Assembly (NCBI GenBank): GCA_913775095.1
Contig: CAJYIW010000001.1
Span: forward strand, 1 to 64,000
Direction: 5' to 3'
DNA length: 64,000 bases
From: an uncultured Siphonobacter sp.
Lineage (GTDB): Bacteria > Bacteroidota > Bacteroidia > Cytophagales > Spirosomataceae
Shown here: positions 16,453 through 24,715 of the stretch, in pieces
Numbering within the stretch: the stretch's first letter is position 1
Layout: each line of letters begins with the position of its first letter
The notes under the pieces: model-generated
The model's input: the letters and a program-made list of their open reading frames with translations, nothing else
Told to the model about the DNA's origin: nothing
The model's database searches: none
Position numbers and translations under genes: made by a program

Positions 16453-16719
16453 AGTAAAAATATTTTGGAACCAGGTGCTTCTCAAGGTATATAGAGTATA
16501 AGTTCTATCAACCTAACCTCTGGTTACAATTAAAAGGTAGACAAAATATGATTATTAGTATTAGATTGGTTTTTTTTAATTAAAATGCAAAAAAAAACAA
16601 AAATGGGTAAAAAATGCATACATTTATATGTTTTTCTTACCCATTATATTAATTTGCAGTCAAATTTGTTGTATTTTTTTAGTCATAACTGTTGTACTGT
16701 GAACTTTTAACACACTATC
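16453..16719. other. AT-rich junction with an inverted repeat before the accessory cassette
   Basis: Composition drops sharply to AT-rich at about 16450. AATGGGTAA at 16602-16610 is matched by TTACCCATT at 16637-16645, a 9-bp perfect inverted repeat with further A/T pairing inside. It could be an operator or a weak bidirectional terminator insulating the cassette. No gene is visible. Confidence 0.5.
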
Positions 16720-17376
16720 ATGAAAACGCCTAAATATATTTCAAACTCGATAAAAGGTATAAATAAGAGTGAAAATCAAGATAATACTTTAGTTATAGAA
16801 GAAACAAATTTCAATATTTATGCAATTTTCGATGGAGTAGGAAGTGCAGCGAATAGTAGAATGGGAACAGAAATTGCAAAATCCTATATTGAAAAGAATT
16901 ATAACAGTTATATAACTAATAATGAAGTAAGTATTGATAAATTAATGTTTATGTGTAATGAACATTTTAAAAGCGTTAATATTCGAGATGCATTTACAAC
17001 GTACTGCTTAGCGGTGATCTTGAAAGATTATAGTAAAGTATATTATTCTTCTATGGGAGATACAAGAATTTATTTAATATCAAATCAATATTTTGAACAA
17101 TTAAGTGAAGATGATAGCTTTAAATTTCAAAACGTGTTAACAAAATGTTTGGGAATGGACTATCTGTCATTCTCTGATTTTAAACAAAATGTTATAGATT
17201 ATAAAGATGAAAATATTTTGTTATGTACTGATGGTTTTTATTCTTTTTTAGAGAATGATAAAATGACTTTTTTCGAGATTATAAATAAAAAACTTTTAAA
17301 AAATATCGAAGATAATTTTAATAAAGTTATTTTAGATAAAAATTTTGACGACTCCACCTATTTATTGGTAAGATAA
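16720..17376 (+). CDS. PP2C-family Ser/Thr protein phosphatase
   Basis: The 218-residue protein shows the metal-binding PP2C motifs in order: ENQDN (about 18-22), IFDGVG (36-41, for the usual DGHG/DGMG), SMGDTRIYL (111-119), LLCTDG (167-172) and the final DDSTYLLV (210-217). It should dephosphorylate Ser/Thr residues with Mn or Mg. It is compact, with no receptor or membrane domain. The nuclease-like gene starts on the very next base, so they form one operon. Codon use is much more AT-rich than the phage backbone, indicating separate acquisition. Confidence 0.88.
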   Translation: MKTPKYISNSIKGINKSENQDNTLVIEETNFNIYAIFDGVGSAANSRMGTEIAKSYIEKNYNSYITNNEVSIDKLMFMCNEHFKSVNIRDAFTTYCLAVILKDYSKVYYSSMGDTRIYLISNQYFEQLSEDDSFKFQNVLTKCLGMDYLSFSDFKQNVIDYKDENILLCTDGFYSFLENDKMTFFEIINKKLLKNIEDNFNKVILDKNFDDSTYLLVR

Positions 17377-18057
17377 ATGTTTACTTCTGAGAAAATTTTA
17401 GTTGACTCCTTAAAAGAGCATTTCAATCAAATGTGCGATTGGAACGTAAATAATAATATTACTATTGTTTCAGAGGAGGTTGATGTGGGCTATGGTATTG
17501 CAGATATTGTTATATCTAAGGTAAAGCATGATTCTGTTAACACAATTTATTTGCAAAATTATGATATAGCTGTTTACAATATTGTTAAAAAGAACAAAAA
17601 TATAACATATGATTTTCTTAAAACCACTACAGGGTTAAATGATCAAGTCTTAAAAAAAACCATCAATAATTTAATGTTTCAATGTTATATAAATATTAAT
17701 AACGACAATATTTATATACAAAACGAGTATATAAATATTGTCGAAAAAAATATAGCAATTGAAGCTAAGCTTAAGAATTGGAAACGTGCCCTAATGCAAG
17801 CATATCGTTATAAGTGGTTTGCAAACCAATCCTATGTTATACTTGACAGTAAAAACATTAAAGCGGCAATCAACAAAATAAATGAATTCAAAAAGTATAA
17901 TGTTGGACTTGCTGAAATAAGTACTGATGGTGTTATAAAAAAACACTTTAAACCTAAGAAGGAGAAGCCATACAGTAATAATATGACAATTCTTTTTAAT
18001 GAAAGAGTTAAAAAGGAATTAAGTCATTCTAAGCAAATGGGATCTCCAAGTTTCTAA
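17377..18057 (+). CDS. PD-(D/E)XK nuclease-like protein with an inserted winged helix
   Basis: The 226 residues read as a restriction-type nuclease fold split by a DNA-binding insert. Before the insert are EEVDVGYGIADIVIS (Glu 33/34, Asp 43); after it, IAIEAKLKNWKRALMQAYRY gives Glu 129-x-Lys 131 and a Gln/Tyr helix. Between them, NYDIAVYNIVKKNKNITYDFLKTTTGLNDQVLKKTINNLMFQCYI looks like a winged helix. The acidic residues and Lys are intact. It directly follows the phosphatase and overlaps the convergent unknown gene by 39 bases at the 3' end. It is the probable effector of the cassette. Confidence 0.75.
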   Translation: MFTSEKILVDSLKEHFNQMCDWNVNNNITIVSEEVDVGYGIADIVISKVKHDSVNTIYLQNYDIAVYNIVKKNKNITYDFLKTTTGLNDQVLKKTINNLMFQCYININNDNIYIQNEYINIVEKNIAIEAKLKNWKRALMQAYRYKWFANQSYVILDSKNIKAAINKINEFKKYNVGLAEISTDGVIKKHFKPKKEKPYSNNMTILFNERVKKELSHSKQMGSPSF

Positions 18058-19200
18058 ATGGTAGTTTTTACTTTCATCAGTTAAGTAAATCCCTTTTTTT
18101 TCAATATCATTATAAGCATCAATAGCATCTGTTACAATTTTGATTACATATTCTTTTCTAGATGGTACATCATCAATGGATGCTATTTTTTTAATTAATC
18201 GTTCTATAGAAAGTAAATAATTTTTATGTACATCTGGTTTCTGATTGCTCCATACATACCCTTCTTGTAATATTACATCAGAAAATATATTTTTTTCATT
18301 TCTGATATTCATTACTCCGCCCTGTTCAAAAACAAGGTTTAGTTGTTGTGCTTTAACCATGTTTAGTAATTTTTCAGAAAAATACCAACCTTTAGAGGGG
18401 CCTCCTGATTCACTTACTAAGAATCTTTTTATGTTAAATATTCTCATATTTTCAAAAGTAGCTATAGTAATATAGTCTATATCTGTTACAGCTAGAACTA
18501 TAATTGCATCCCAATTTGCATAAGCGAAGACAGTTAAAAACTTCTGTTTTTTCAGCGTCTTGAAAATCACACTTAAATTTTTTAAATACTTATAGTCTGT
18601 GTTAAGTTTAGTGCGAGTTTCTGGCTTAGATTCAGGAACTATATAATATCCATCGAAAGCTATTTTAATATCTGTTAAATTATATAATAATCTTTCTACT
18701 TTTTCTGAATCCAGAAGGGTATGATGATTTAATGGCAGAGATAAATAGTAAGTATAGCCCTGTTCTTTATTGTCTTTTAGCCAGTTATTAACGGTTAAGA
18801 TTATTCCAATAAATTTATCAAGGTTATCATCTTCATAATAGTTTGGGATGATAATATTTTTTAAACCAAGACTTTTCTGATATTCAATTCCATCTATTAT
18901 AGAATTGATTAAATAAACACTCGTTAAATTATCATCTGATTCAATCGCTGCTGGGTGGAAATGGTATTCACTAAGTTTACCCTTTCCAATAGAGCCAGAT
19001 TCTTTTTTTCCGAAATATTGTAAGTCTAGGAAAGATTTTCCAAGGATATCACTCATATCATATCCGTTGACTTTATTTTTAGAGAAATAATCTGGTGAGA
19101 AGCTGTAAGCACAAAATACAAAACCATCACCAATTGAGTTTTTGTAGTGAGAGTCGTAGTTCCAGTTGGGGTAGTGCCCTATAAGGTGTAAAACTTTCAT
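18019..19200 (-). CDS. Protein of unknown function in the kinase operon
   Basis: This 393-residue protein has no family I can name. It shows alternating strands and helices (MKVLHLIGHYP; LKNIIIPNYYEDDN; YTYYLSLPLNHH; KIAFDGYYIVPE; KFLTVFAYANWDAIIVLAVTDIDYITIATFENMR), suggesting an alpha/beta, perhaps barrel-like, enzyme or sensor. A cluster of His and acidic residues (YHFHPAAIESDD) could bind metal or ligand. It starts eight bases after the kinase stop, so they are an operon, and its end overlaps the nuclease gene. It could be the kinase substrate, sensor or antitoxin. Confidence 0.75.
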   Translation of the reverse strand: MKVLHLIGHYPNWNYDSHYKNSIGDGFVFCAYSFSPDYFSKNKVNGYDMSDILGKSFLDLQYFGKKESGSIGKGKLSEYHFHPAAIESDDNLTSVYLINSIIDGIEYQKSLGLKNIIIPNYYEDDNLDKFIGIILTVNNWLKDNKEQGYTYYLSLPLNHHTLLDSEKVERLLYNLTDIKIAFDGYYIVPESKPETRTKLNTDYKYLKNLSVIFKTLKKQKFLTVFAYANWDAIIVLAVTDIDYITIATFENMRIFNIKRFLVSESGGPSKGWYFSEKLLNMVKAQQLNLVFEQGGVMNIRNEKNIFSDVILQEGYVWSNQKPDVHKNYLLSIERLIKKIASIDDVPSRKEYVIKIVTDAIDAYNDIEKKGIYLTDESKNYHLETWRSHLLRMT

Positions 19201-19208
19201 TTTTTTTG

Positions 19209-19997
19209 CTAGATTAGTTTATATAGATCTTCAATTGAACGCGGTCTTTCTGAGACTTTAAATTTCATTGCTTCAGTACAGAAAGATGTAAGATCAAAAC
19301 CACTATTGCATACAAAACTTTCATCCGCAGTTTTAAATCTAGCACCAATTTCACTTTCTGAATTGCCAAATGGTAGTTTTTGGTGGAATAAGTAGTACAA
19401 TAGAGCACCTATACTAAAAAAATCAGTTCGATAGGAAATCATGTCTTTATTTCCAACATATTGTTCGGGACTGGCAAACATCCATGACATGGGTTGAAAT
19501 CCAGCAGCGGTCAAAGTTTGGCTACCTAAATCTCGTGCAATACCAAAATCAATAAGAACTGGCTTTCTATTTGATTGTATTATGATATTTTCTGGCTTTA
19601 TATCTCTATGAACATATCCTTCTTGCCATATAGGATTTAGAATATCAAACAAATCTTTAGCTAAAAACTTTATAGCTTGACAATCATTATGGTAAGAAGG
19701 AATAATATCTGATAGAGTCTCTCCCGCAATAAATTCTTCGAAAATAATTACTTCACCATTGTAGTCTTCAATGGATATTATTTTCGGTATGCCAGGTGAA
19801 TCTTTGTATTTTTCGTAAATGACCATTTCACGATCAAAGCGTGCATCACGTCTTGACCTTAAAAGTTTCATTACTATATCCTTCCCATTCACAGTTGGAA
19901 AGTGTACATCTTTTTGGCCTCCACTTGTTTTTGGCCTGTGATATCCAGTTATTCCAAAGTGGTCCTCAAATGCTTTGGTAAAGGTTTGTGAACTCAT
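19209..19997 (-). CDS. Hanks-type Ser/Thr protein kinase
   Basis: This 262-residue soluble kinase is a catalytic domain with little else. Lys 44 (IVMKLL) pairs with a helix-C Glu; the catalytic loop is VHRDIKPENI (129-138), the metal-binding motif DFG is at 150-152, and SPEQY and DFFSIGALLYYLF define the C-lobe. All key residues are present, so it should be active. No sensor or membrane domain is attached. With the convergent PP2C phosphatase it forms a writer/eraser pair. Confidence 0.92.
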   Translation of the reverse strand: MSSQTFTKAFEDHFGITGYHRPKTSGGQKDVHFPTVNGKDIVMKLLRSRRDARFDREMVIYEKYKDSPGIPKIISIEDYNGEVIIFEEFIAGETLSDIIPSYHNDCQAIKFLAKDLFDILNPIWQEGYVHRDIKPENIIIQSNRKPVLIDFGIARDLGSQTLTAAGFQPMSWMFASPEQYVGNKDMISYRTDFFSIGALLYYLFHQKLPFGNSESEIGARFKTADESFVCNSGFDLTSFCTEAMKFKVSERPRSIEDLYKLI

Positions 19998-20351
19998 AAA
20001 TTATTGAATTGGACTAAGGTGTCAGTAAAACAATCTTAAAGATATGTATCAAATTTTAAATGACAGTAGTAATCTTTCAAAGTAGTTTTGATACCTACTA
20101 ATTTCTTAGAAAAAATTTTTCGTCAATCATCGCTATTCTACAACCTATCAGCACATACTATTTACTACAAGTAGGTTATCAAAATATAGAGTACAAATAT
20201 CTGATAGTAAATTGTATGACTGGTAATAATTTCTAATGAATGGTATTTTGGAGGGTTAAACCTAGTTAAATCTGTGATAAGAGATTTAAATTTCTGTTAT
20301 TTATTACGTATATTGCTCAGCGTTACATGATTTCTTAGTTTACATTTATTT
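19998..20351. other. Divergent intergenic region, AT-rich
   Basis: About 350 bases lie between the kinase start and the ParB-like gene and must hold both promoters. I find no convincing promoter, operator or RNA; a weak AACCTA/TAGGTT inversion is the only symmetry seen. The composition changes back from AT-rich to backbone-like at the ParB-like gene. Confidence 0.4.
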
Positions 20352-20966
20352 ATGGGCCAAACAGCCAAAACGGGTATTTCCCGAGTCCTGATTGGTGCGG
20401 TGGTACCCAATCCCGAAAACCCCCGAATTATCAAGGACGCTGCGTTCCACAACCTAGTACAATCCCTGAAGCAGTTTCCGGAAATGATGGATCTTCGCCC
20501 GGTCGTCGTGAATGAGAAAATGATGATTTTAGGCGGGAATCAGCGGTATAAAGCCGCGATTGAGGCTGGATGGAAGGAGATTCCGATCATCATTGCCAAA
20601 GGGCTCACGCCGGAACAGGAACGGGAATTCATTGTAAAGGACAACTCATCAGCTGGTGAATGGGACTTTGATCAACTGCGGGAAGGATGGGAGGCAGATT
20701 TACTATTGGACTGGGGCGATATCCAAATACCGGAACTGCCCACTGAGAAGCAAAAGGATTCAGGCGATTTGAATCAGTCCGCGGATTCGTACCTAAATGG
20801 GGCTATCAGGCAGATTGTTCTTTATTTCGACGTAGAAACGCACGCTCGGGTATTGGAACAGCTTAAAACGATCGGGGAGAAATACGGGATTGAAGACGAC
20901 AACACCGCTGTTGTACTTAAACTCCTCGAACACTACTCCGAAACCAATGAAGAGCTTTCCGAGTGA
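20352..20966 (+). CDS. ParB/Srx-like nuclease-fold protein
   Basis: The 204 residues contain a ParB N-terminal-type domain: VVPNPENPRII near the start, then RPVVVNEKMMILGGNQRYKAAIEAGWKEIPIIIAKGLTPEQEREFIVKDN, in which GGNQRYKAA is the usual GxxR motif. In phages such proteins often accompany DNA methyltransferases or base-modification enzymes rather than partition. Here it starts the run into a glycosyltransferase and a TET/JBP-like oxygenase, with a 20-base overlap to the former. Confidence 0.85.
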   Translation: MGQTAKTGISRVLIGAVVPNPENPRIIKDAAFHNLVQSLKQFPEMMDLRPVVVNEKMMILGGNQRYKAAIEAGWKEIPIIIAKGLTPEQEREFIVKDNSSAGEWDFDQLREGWEADLLLDWGDIQIPELPTEKQKDSGDLNQSADSYLNGAIRQIVLYFDVETHARVLEQLKTIGEKYGIEDDNTAVVLKLLEHYSETNEELSE

Positions 20967-21687
20967 TTTACAAATTATAATCCCCAGCAAGGGACGGGCA
21001 GGTCAGACGAAAACTGATCTGCTTTTGCAGTCTGTAGGGTTTCCCTATTCATTTCTGGTAGAACCGCAGGAAGTGGATCAGTACCGGGCCATAGGCGTTC
21101 CAGTCATTTCTTTGCCGCTCAATAATCAGGGGATATCCTATGCTCGTAATTACGTTCTTGAATACGGGAAAGGAATGGGGTTCACCTGGGTGCTCATGCT
21201 GGATGATGATATAGGTAGCTTTGGCCGGGTGATTGATGAACGAAACCGCAATTCGGATCCAAATGAATTACTCAGGGCGTTTGCCATTATTAAGCGTTTT
21301 AATCCGGCAGTGGGTGGGATTGAATACAGCCAGAACGCTTGGTGTGCCCGTCATGAAGTAACTGCGAACCGCTTTTGTGATGTAGCAGTATTTCTTAACC
21401 TGCCTAAGATTACTTGGCACTACAGGCCCGAGATGAACTTGAAGGAAGATCGGGATTTTGTACTACAGGCCATAAAGCACAAGGCAGGTGTTATTCGGGT
21501 CAATAAGTTTTACTTCAACTGCCCGCAGGTCGGTTCCAATAAGGGCGGGTTATATCTGGATTACAAATCCCAACGAGACATTCAGGCGGTACGGAACATG
21601 ATGAAAGCGTGGCCAGGTGTTCTGACGCTGGTAAAGAAATCTGGGAGAATAGATTTTAAAGTGAATTGGAAAGCCCTGAGAGTATGA
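20947..21687 (+). CDS. TET-associated glycosyltransferase-like protein (TAGT)
   Basis: This 246-residue GT-A-type glycosyltransferase has an N-terminal strand-loop LQIIIPSKGRAGQT (about 9-21) and the metal-binding acidic motif VLMLDDDIG (about 82-90), with ITWHYRPEMNLKEDRDFVLQAIKH (about 160-185) as the acceptor-side region. The pattern fits TAGT enzymes, proposed to add sugars to hydroxymethylated bases in phage DNA. ATG 20947 is chosen over an upstream TTG and overlaps the ParB-like gene by 20 bases. The downstream oxygenase is coupled by ATGA. Confidence 0.75.
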   Translation: MKSFPSDLQIIIPSKGRAGQTKTDLLLQSVGFPYSFLVEPQEVDQYRAIGVPVISLPLNNQGISYARNYVLEYGKGMGFTWVLMLDDDIGSFGRVIDERNRNSDPNELLRAFAIIKRFNPAVGGIEYSQNAWCARHEVTANRFCDVAVFLNLPKITWHYRPEMNLKEDRDFVLQAIKHKAGVIRVNKFYFNCPQVGSNKGGLYLDYKSQRDIQAVRNMMKAWPGVLTLVKKSGRIDFKVNWKALRV

Positions 21688-22523
21688 ATCATCTTCATTT
21701 ATCAAAAAAGCCCCTCAACTTTAAAGAGTACGTTAAACGGTCGGCATTGGAAGGGGACGTATCCACGGTAATTACTGAGGATACGTTAGTGTATTGTGAG
21801 GGAAAGCCCGTCATCTTGTACGCTCGACTGCAAACCGACCTGAGCCAACTCCTCGCCTCTGTTCAGAAAATCAAGTACGAGAAGAATAAACGTACAACGG
21901 GACTGGTTACGGAATCAGCCATCTTTGGTTATAATCCCCGTAACGTAATTCGCAAAGACTTTTGCTCGGCAACCGGTATGGCTTATAACTCTCCAGCTGA
22001 TCACGCCATCATTGCGGGTTTTGGAGTTGAGCTCACGAAGCTTTATCAGGAGTTCTTTCCTGAGACGTATGAAACTCACTCTGGTTTCGTAGATGAGAAG
22101 ATTAGCCCGGATTGGAAGATAAAAGACACTCCTTTCACCTCAGGTATTGTGAACCGGAATAACCCTTTGAAGTATCATTTCGACTCGGGAAACGTAAAGA
22201 ATGTACTATCAAACATGGTTGTTCTTAAAAAAGACGTTCAGGGCGGCGGGTTGGCATGTCCTGAATTTGATCTTTTGTTCGAGTGTGCCAACAATACCGT
22301 TATGCTTTTCGACGGTCAGCAGATCCTGCACGGTGTCACCCCCATTCGTAAGACTTCTCCTAATGCTTTCCGGTATAGCGTCGTGTATTACACGCTTTTA
22401 CAGATGTGGCAGTGTCTTCCCATTGGCGAAGAGATCGCCCGCATTCGCAAAATCCATACGCAGCGGGAAAGGAACCGGGCGGCGGGTAAGGTGGATGGTA
22501 GTAAGCTGGCGAAGGACTCATAA
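21684..22523 (+). CDS. TET/JBP-like 2-oxoglutarate, Fe(II) dioxygenase
   Basis: The 279-residue protein carries the iron- and 2OG-binding residues of the TET/JBP family: LKYHFDSGN (His 165, Asp 167), then LFDGQQILHGVTPI (His 216) and FRYSVVYYTL (Arg 230). The family hydroxylates the methyl group of 5-methylcytosine or thymine in DNA. No cytosine-5 methyltransferase is seen in the window, so thymine or host-methylated cytosine is the likely target. Coupling to the glycosyltransferase suggests oxidation followed by glycosylation. Confidence 0.82.
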   Translation: MNHLHLSKKPLNFKEYVKRSALEGDVSTVITEDTLVYCEGKPVILYARLQTDLSQLLASVQKIKYEKNKRTTGLVTESAIFGYNPRNVIRKDFCSATGMAYNSPADHAIIAGFGVELTKLYQEFFPETYETHSGFVDEKISPDWKIKDTPFTSGIVNRNNPLKYHFDSGNVKNVLSNMVVLKKDVQGGGLACPEFDLLFECANNTVMLFDGQQILHGVTPIRKTSPNAFRYSVVYYTLLQMWQCLPIGEEIARIRKIHTQRERNRAAGKVDGSKLAKDS

Positions 22524-22552
22524 TTCAATGATCATGAAAATTCAAGGCAGCA

Positions 22553-23134
22553 ATGGCAAATAAACTATCAAACACCGAACGGCTGGCCAGGGAGTTAGAG
22601 ATTGCGAAACTGGCCCGGATGGGATTGACGATGAAACAGATCGGCCACCAATTGGGGCTGACGGAATCATCGATCAGTAAAATCCTGTCTGGCTTACGGG
22701 AAGAATGGAAACAGCAGATCAACCGGGACATTGGTGAGTTGCAGGCTCGTCAGGCGGCTGAAATCGTTGATCTGAAGGTGAAGTCTATGAAGGGGTGGGA
22801 TAAATCACTGGAGGCCCGGACCAAGAAGCATTCGAAAACCAAAGGCAAAAAGATTCCGCTGACGGATAAGAATGGGAAAGCCACTGGGGAAAACATGGCC
22901 GTTCCTTCCGATACGGAGCAGTCCCTGACCATCGAGGAAACGAACGGTGATCCCCGGTTTCTGATAGTGTATACCAAGCTCATGGAGCGGGAAGCAAACC
23001 TGCTGGGTATTGACGCACCCAAACGTATCGTTGATGAAACGGGTAAAGTTGGCTTGAAAATTGATTTAAGTAAACTATCAGATGAGCAGCTTGAAGCTAT
23101 CGCCTCAGCAATTGATGGCGTTGACAGGAATTGA
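22553..23134 (+). CDS. Terminase small subunit-like protein
   Basis: The 193-residue protein has an N-terminal helix-turn-helix (MGLTMKQIGHQLGLTESSISKILSGLREEW, about 24-53), then charged helical sequence and a C-terminal part (DPRFLIVYTKLMEREANLLGIDAPKRIVDETGKVGLKIDLSKLSDEQLEAI) typical of small terminase subunits. It lies directly before the large subunit, with overlapping frames, which supports the packaging role. Confidence 0.8.
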   Translation: MANKLSNTERLARELEIAKLARMGLTMKQIGHQLGLTESSISKILSGLREEWKQQINRDIGELQARQAAEIVDLKVKSMKGWDKSLEARTKKHSKTKGKKIPLTDKNGKATGENMAVPSDTEQSLTIEETNGDPRFLIVYTKLMEREANLLGIDAPKRIVDETGKVGLKIDLSKLSDEQLEAIASAIDGVDRN

Positions 23135-24512
23135 CCCCAATGCGGTTTTAGCCGAACGTAGTAAAAGAAAGTGGGCAAAAGATTACCTCAGTTTTGTCAT
23201 GGACATGAATCCTCGGTACGTACCTGAGGATTTTCACGTTTACATCGCAAGCCGTTTGCAGGCCTTCGCTGAGGGGAAGATCAAACGGCTCGGAGTACTG
23301 ATGCCGCCCCAACACGGAAAGTCTGAGTTATCTACCCGCCATTTCCCGCCACACCTGGTTGGGTTGCGTCCCAATCTGAATATTCTACTCACCGCGTACG
23401 GAAAGGATCTGGTTACGCAGTTCAACCGCTACATTCAAAATGTTATGCTTTCCAAGCCGTACCGGGCGGTATACGGCAATCTACTAGCAACCGGGCGGCG
23501 AATGGACTCAGCAGAGGAGAAGAACACGAAAACGCTGTCCATCGTCGGTCACAAGGGCGTTATTCGTACCATTCCCCGTGGTGGGGGTATTACTGGTAAT
23601 CCGGTGGATATCCTGATCATTGACGATTTAATCAAGGGCTCAGACGAAGCCCGTTCGGATGCGATTCTTTCCGGGAACTGGGAATGGTGGAACGAGGTAG
23701 CCAAAGCCCGTCTGCACAATGAATCCCAGGTGTTGCTAGTGAATACCCGCTGGGCTGAGAATGACCTTCCCGGCATGCTCATGAAAAAGGAGAAGAACTG
23801 GGAGTGGATTATCTATCCCGCCATCAAGACCGAGGATATCCGGGAGTATGATCACCGGGAAGTAGGGGAGCCGCTTTATCCATCCAAACACTCGCTGGAA
23901 AAGCTCTTGGAAACGGAGAGCAATTCGAAGACTTCCTTTCAGGCCGTTTACCAGCAGAACCCAGGCCGTAACGAACAAACGGCGATCTATGCGAAATGGC
24001 CTACGATTGCTCAGCTCATGGATACGTACCAGGTAGAGCTATACGGCTTGGACTTTGGCTGGAACTCGGATAACCCGATGGCGTTGGTTCAGTCCCGCTT
24101 CTGGGCCAACCGGGCTCACCACAAAGAACACATCTACGATCCAGAGCTAACCACGTCCATGCTGGCCAAACGCATGCGGGAAGTTGGGATCACCAGTGAA
24201 TTGATCGTTGCGGATTCGGCCCGTCCTGATAAAATCAACGAGCTTCGGTACGACTACGGGTTTAACATCGTCGGTGTGCCTAAATTTCAGGGGAGTATCG
24301 AAACGGGGATAGCGGACGTAAAAGATTTGGACAACTACTACACGGAAGATTCGCATCACATCGGCGAGGAGCTGAATAAGTACGCCTACGTCACTCAGGG
24401 CGAGTATGTAACTAAAACTCCTGTGGATAAGTATAACCACTTGATGGATGCCATTCGTTATACCTGCATGTACCGGAAGCGAGTTTTACAGGGCGGAACG
24501 TCGCAGGCGTAA
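23115..24512 (+). CDS. terL: Terminase large subunit
   Basis: This is a 465-residue packaging motor. Walker A is LMPPQHGKSE (about 62-71), Walker B ILIIDD (about 166-171), and VLLVNTRW supplies the coupling motif. The C-terminal RNase H-like nuclease contains YGLDFGWNSDNP and LIVADSARPDKINEL with metal-binding Asp residues and ends with DAIRYTCMY. The frame is also open to ATG 23082; ATG 23115 leaves a shorter, more usual overlap with the small subunit. Confidence 0.93.
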   Translation: MALTGIDPNAVLAERSKRKWAKDYLSFVMDMNPRYVPEDFHVYIASRLQAFAEGKIKRLGVLMPPQHGKSELSTRHFPPHLVGLRPNLNILLTAYGKDLVTQFNRYIQNVMLSKPYRAVYGNLLATGRRMDSAEEKNTKTLSIVGHKGVIRTIPRGGGITGNPVDILIIDDLIKGSDEARSDAILSGNWEWWNEVAKARLHNESQVLLVNTRWAENDLPGMLMKKEKNWEWIIYPAIKTEDIREYDHREVGEPLYPSKHSLEKLLETESNSKTSFQAVYQQNPGRNEQTAIYAKWPTIAQLMDTYQVELYGLDFGWNSDNPMALVQSRFWANRAHHKEHIYDPELTTSMLAKRMREVGITSELIVADSARPDKINELRYDYGFNIVGVPKFQGSIETGIADVKDLDNYYTEDSHHIGEELNKYAYVTQGEYVTKTPVDKYNHLMDAIRYTCMYRKRVLQGGTSQA

Positions 24513-24528
24513 AATTTTTTTGCGAAAT

Positions 24529-24547
24529 ATTGGAAATTATGTCCAAT
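24529..24547. promoter_or_regulatory. Operator-like inverted repeat in the late promoter
   Basis: ATTGGA-N7-TCCAAT overlaps the -33 element and spacer of the promoter before the structural genes. With one extra T at 24528 it is identical over 20 bases to 8500-8519 in the XRE regulator gene. Its position fits repression of late genes in the lysogen. Confidence 0.65.
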
Positions 24548-24559
24548 CTCTTACTTTTG
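24530..24559 (+). promoter_or_regulatory. Promoter for the structural gene operon
   Basis: TTG at 24530-24532 and TACTTTTG at 24552-24559 are 19 bp apart, matching the Bacteroidota promoter pattern. The next gene starts at 24716, leaving a leader of about 150 bases. Confidence 0.65.
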
Positions 24560-24715
24560 TCTCTCGTTGCAATCGCAGCAAAAGGTTGGCTGAACACTGG
24601 GGTAAAGGGCGGGTAGCGACGTCTGCCCGAAACTCTGGAAATCTGTTCTGTCAATCGCTTCACACAGCAGCCAGCCTACTACGTCGCATTTTCACTTTCT
24701 AACAAATAAGCTGGC

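Noticed and set aside
16453-16719. CRISPR or other repeat array in the AT-rich junction
   Set aside because: Only one short inverted repeat and A/T runs are present; there are no regularly spaced direct repeats anywhere in the window.
20352-20966. Plasmid-type partition system (ParA/ParB)
   Set aside because: No ParA gene or centromere-like repeat array is nearby; the gene is linked to base-modification enzymes instead.
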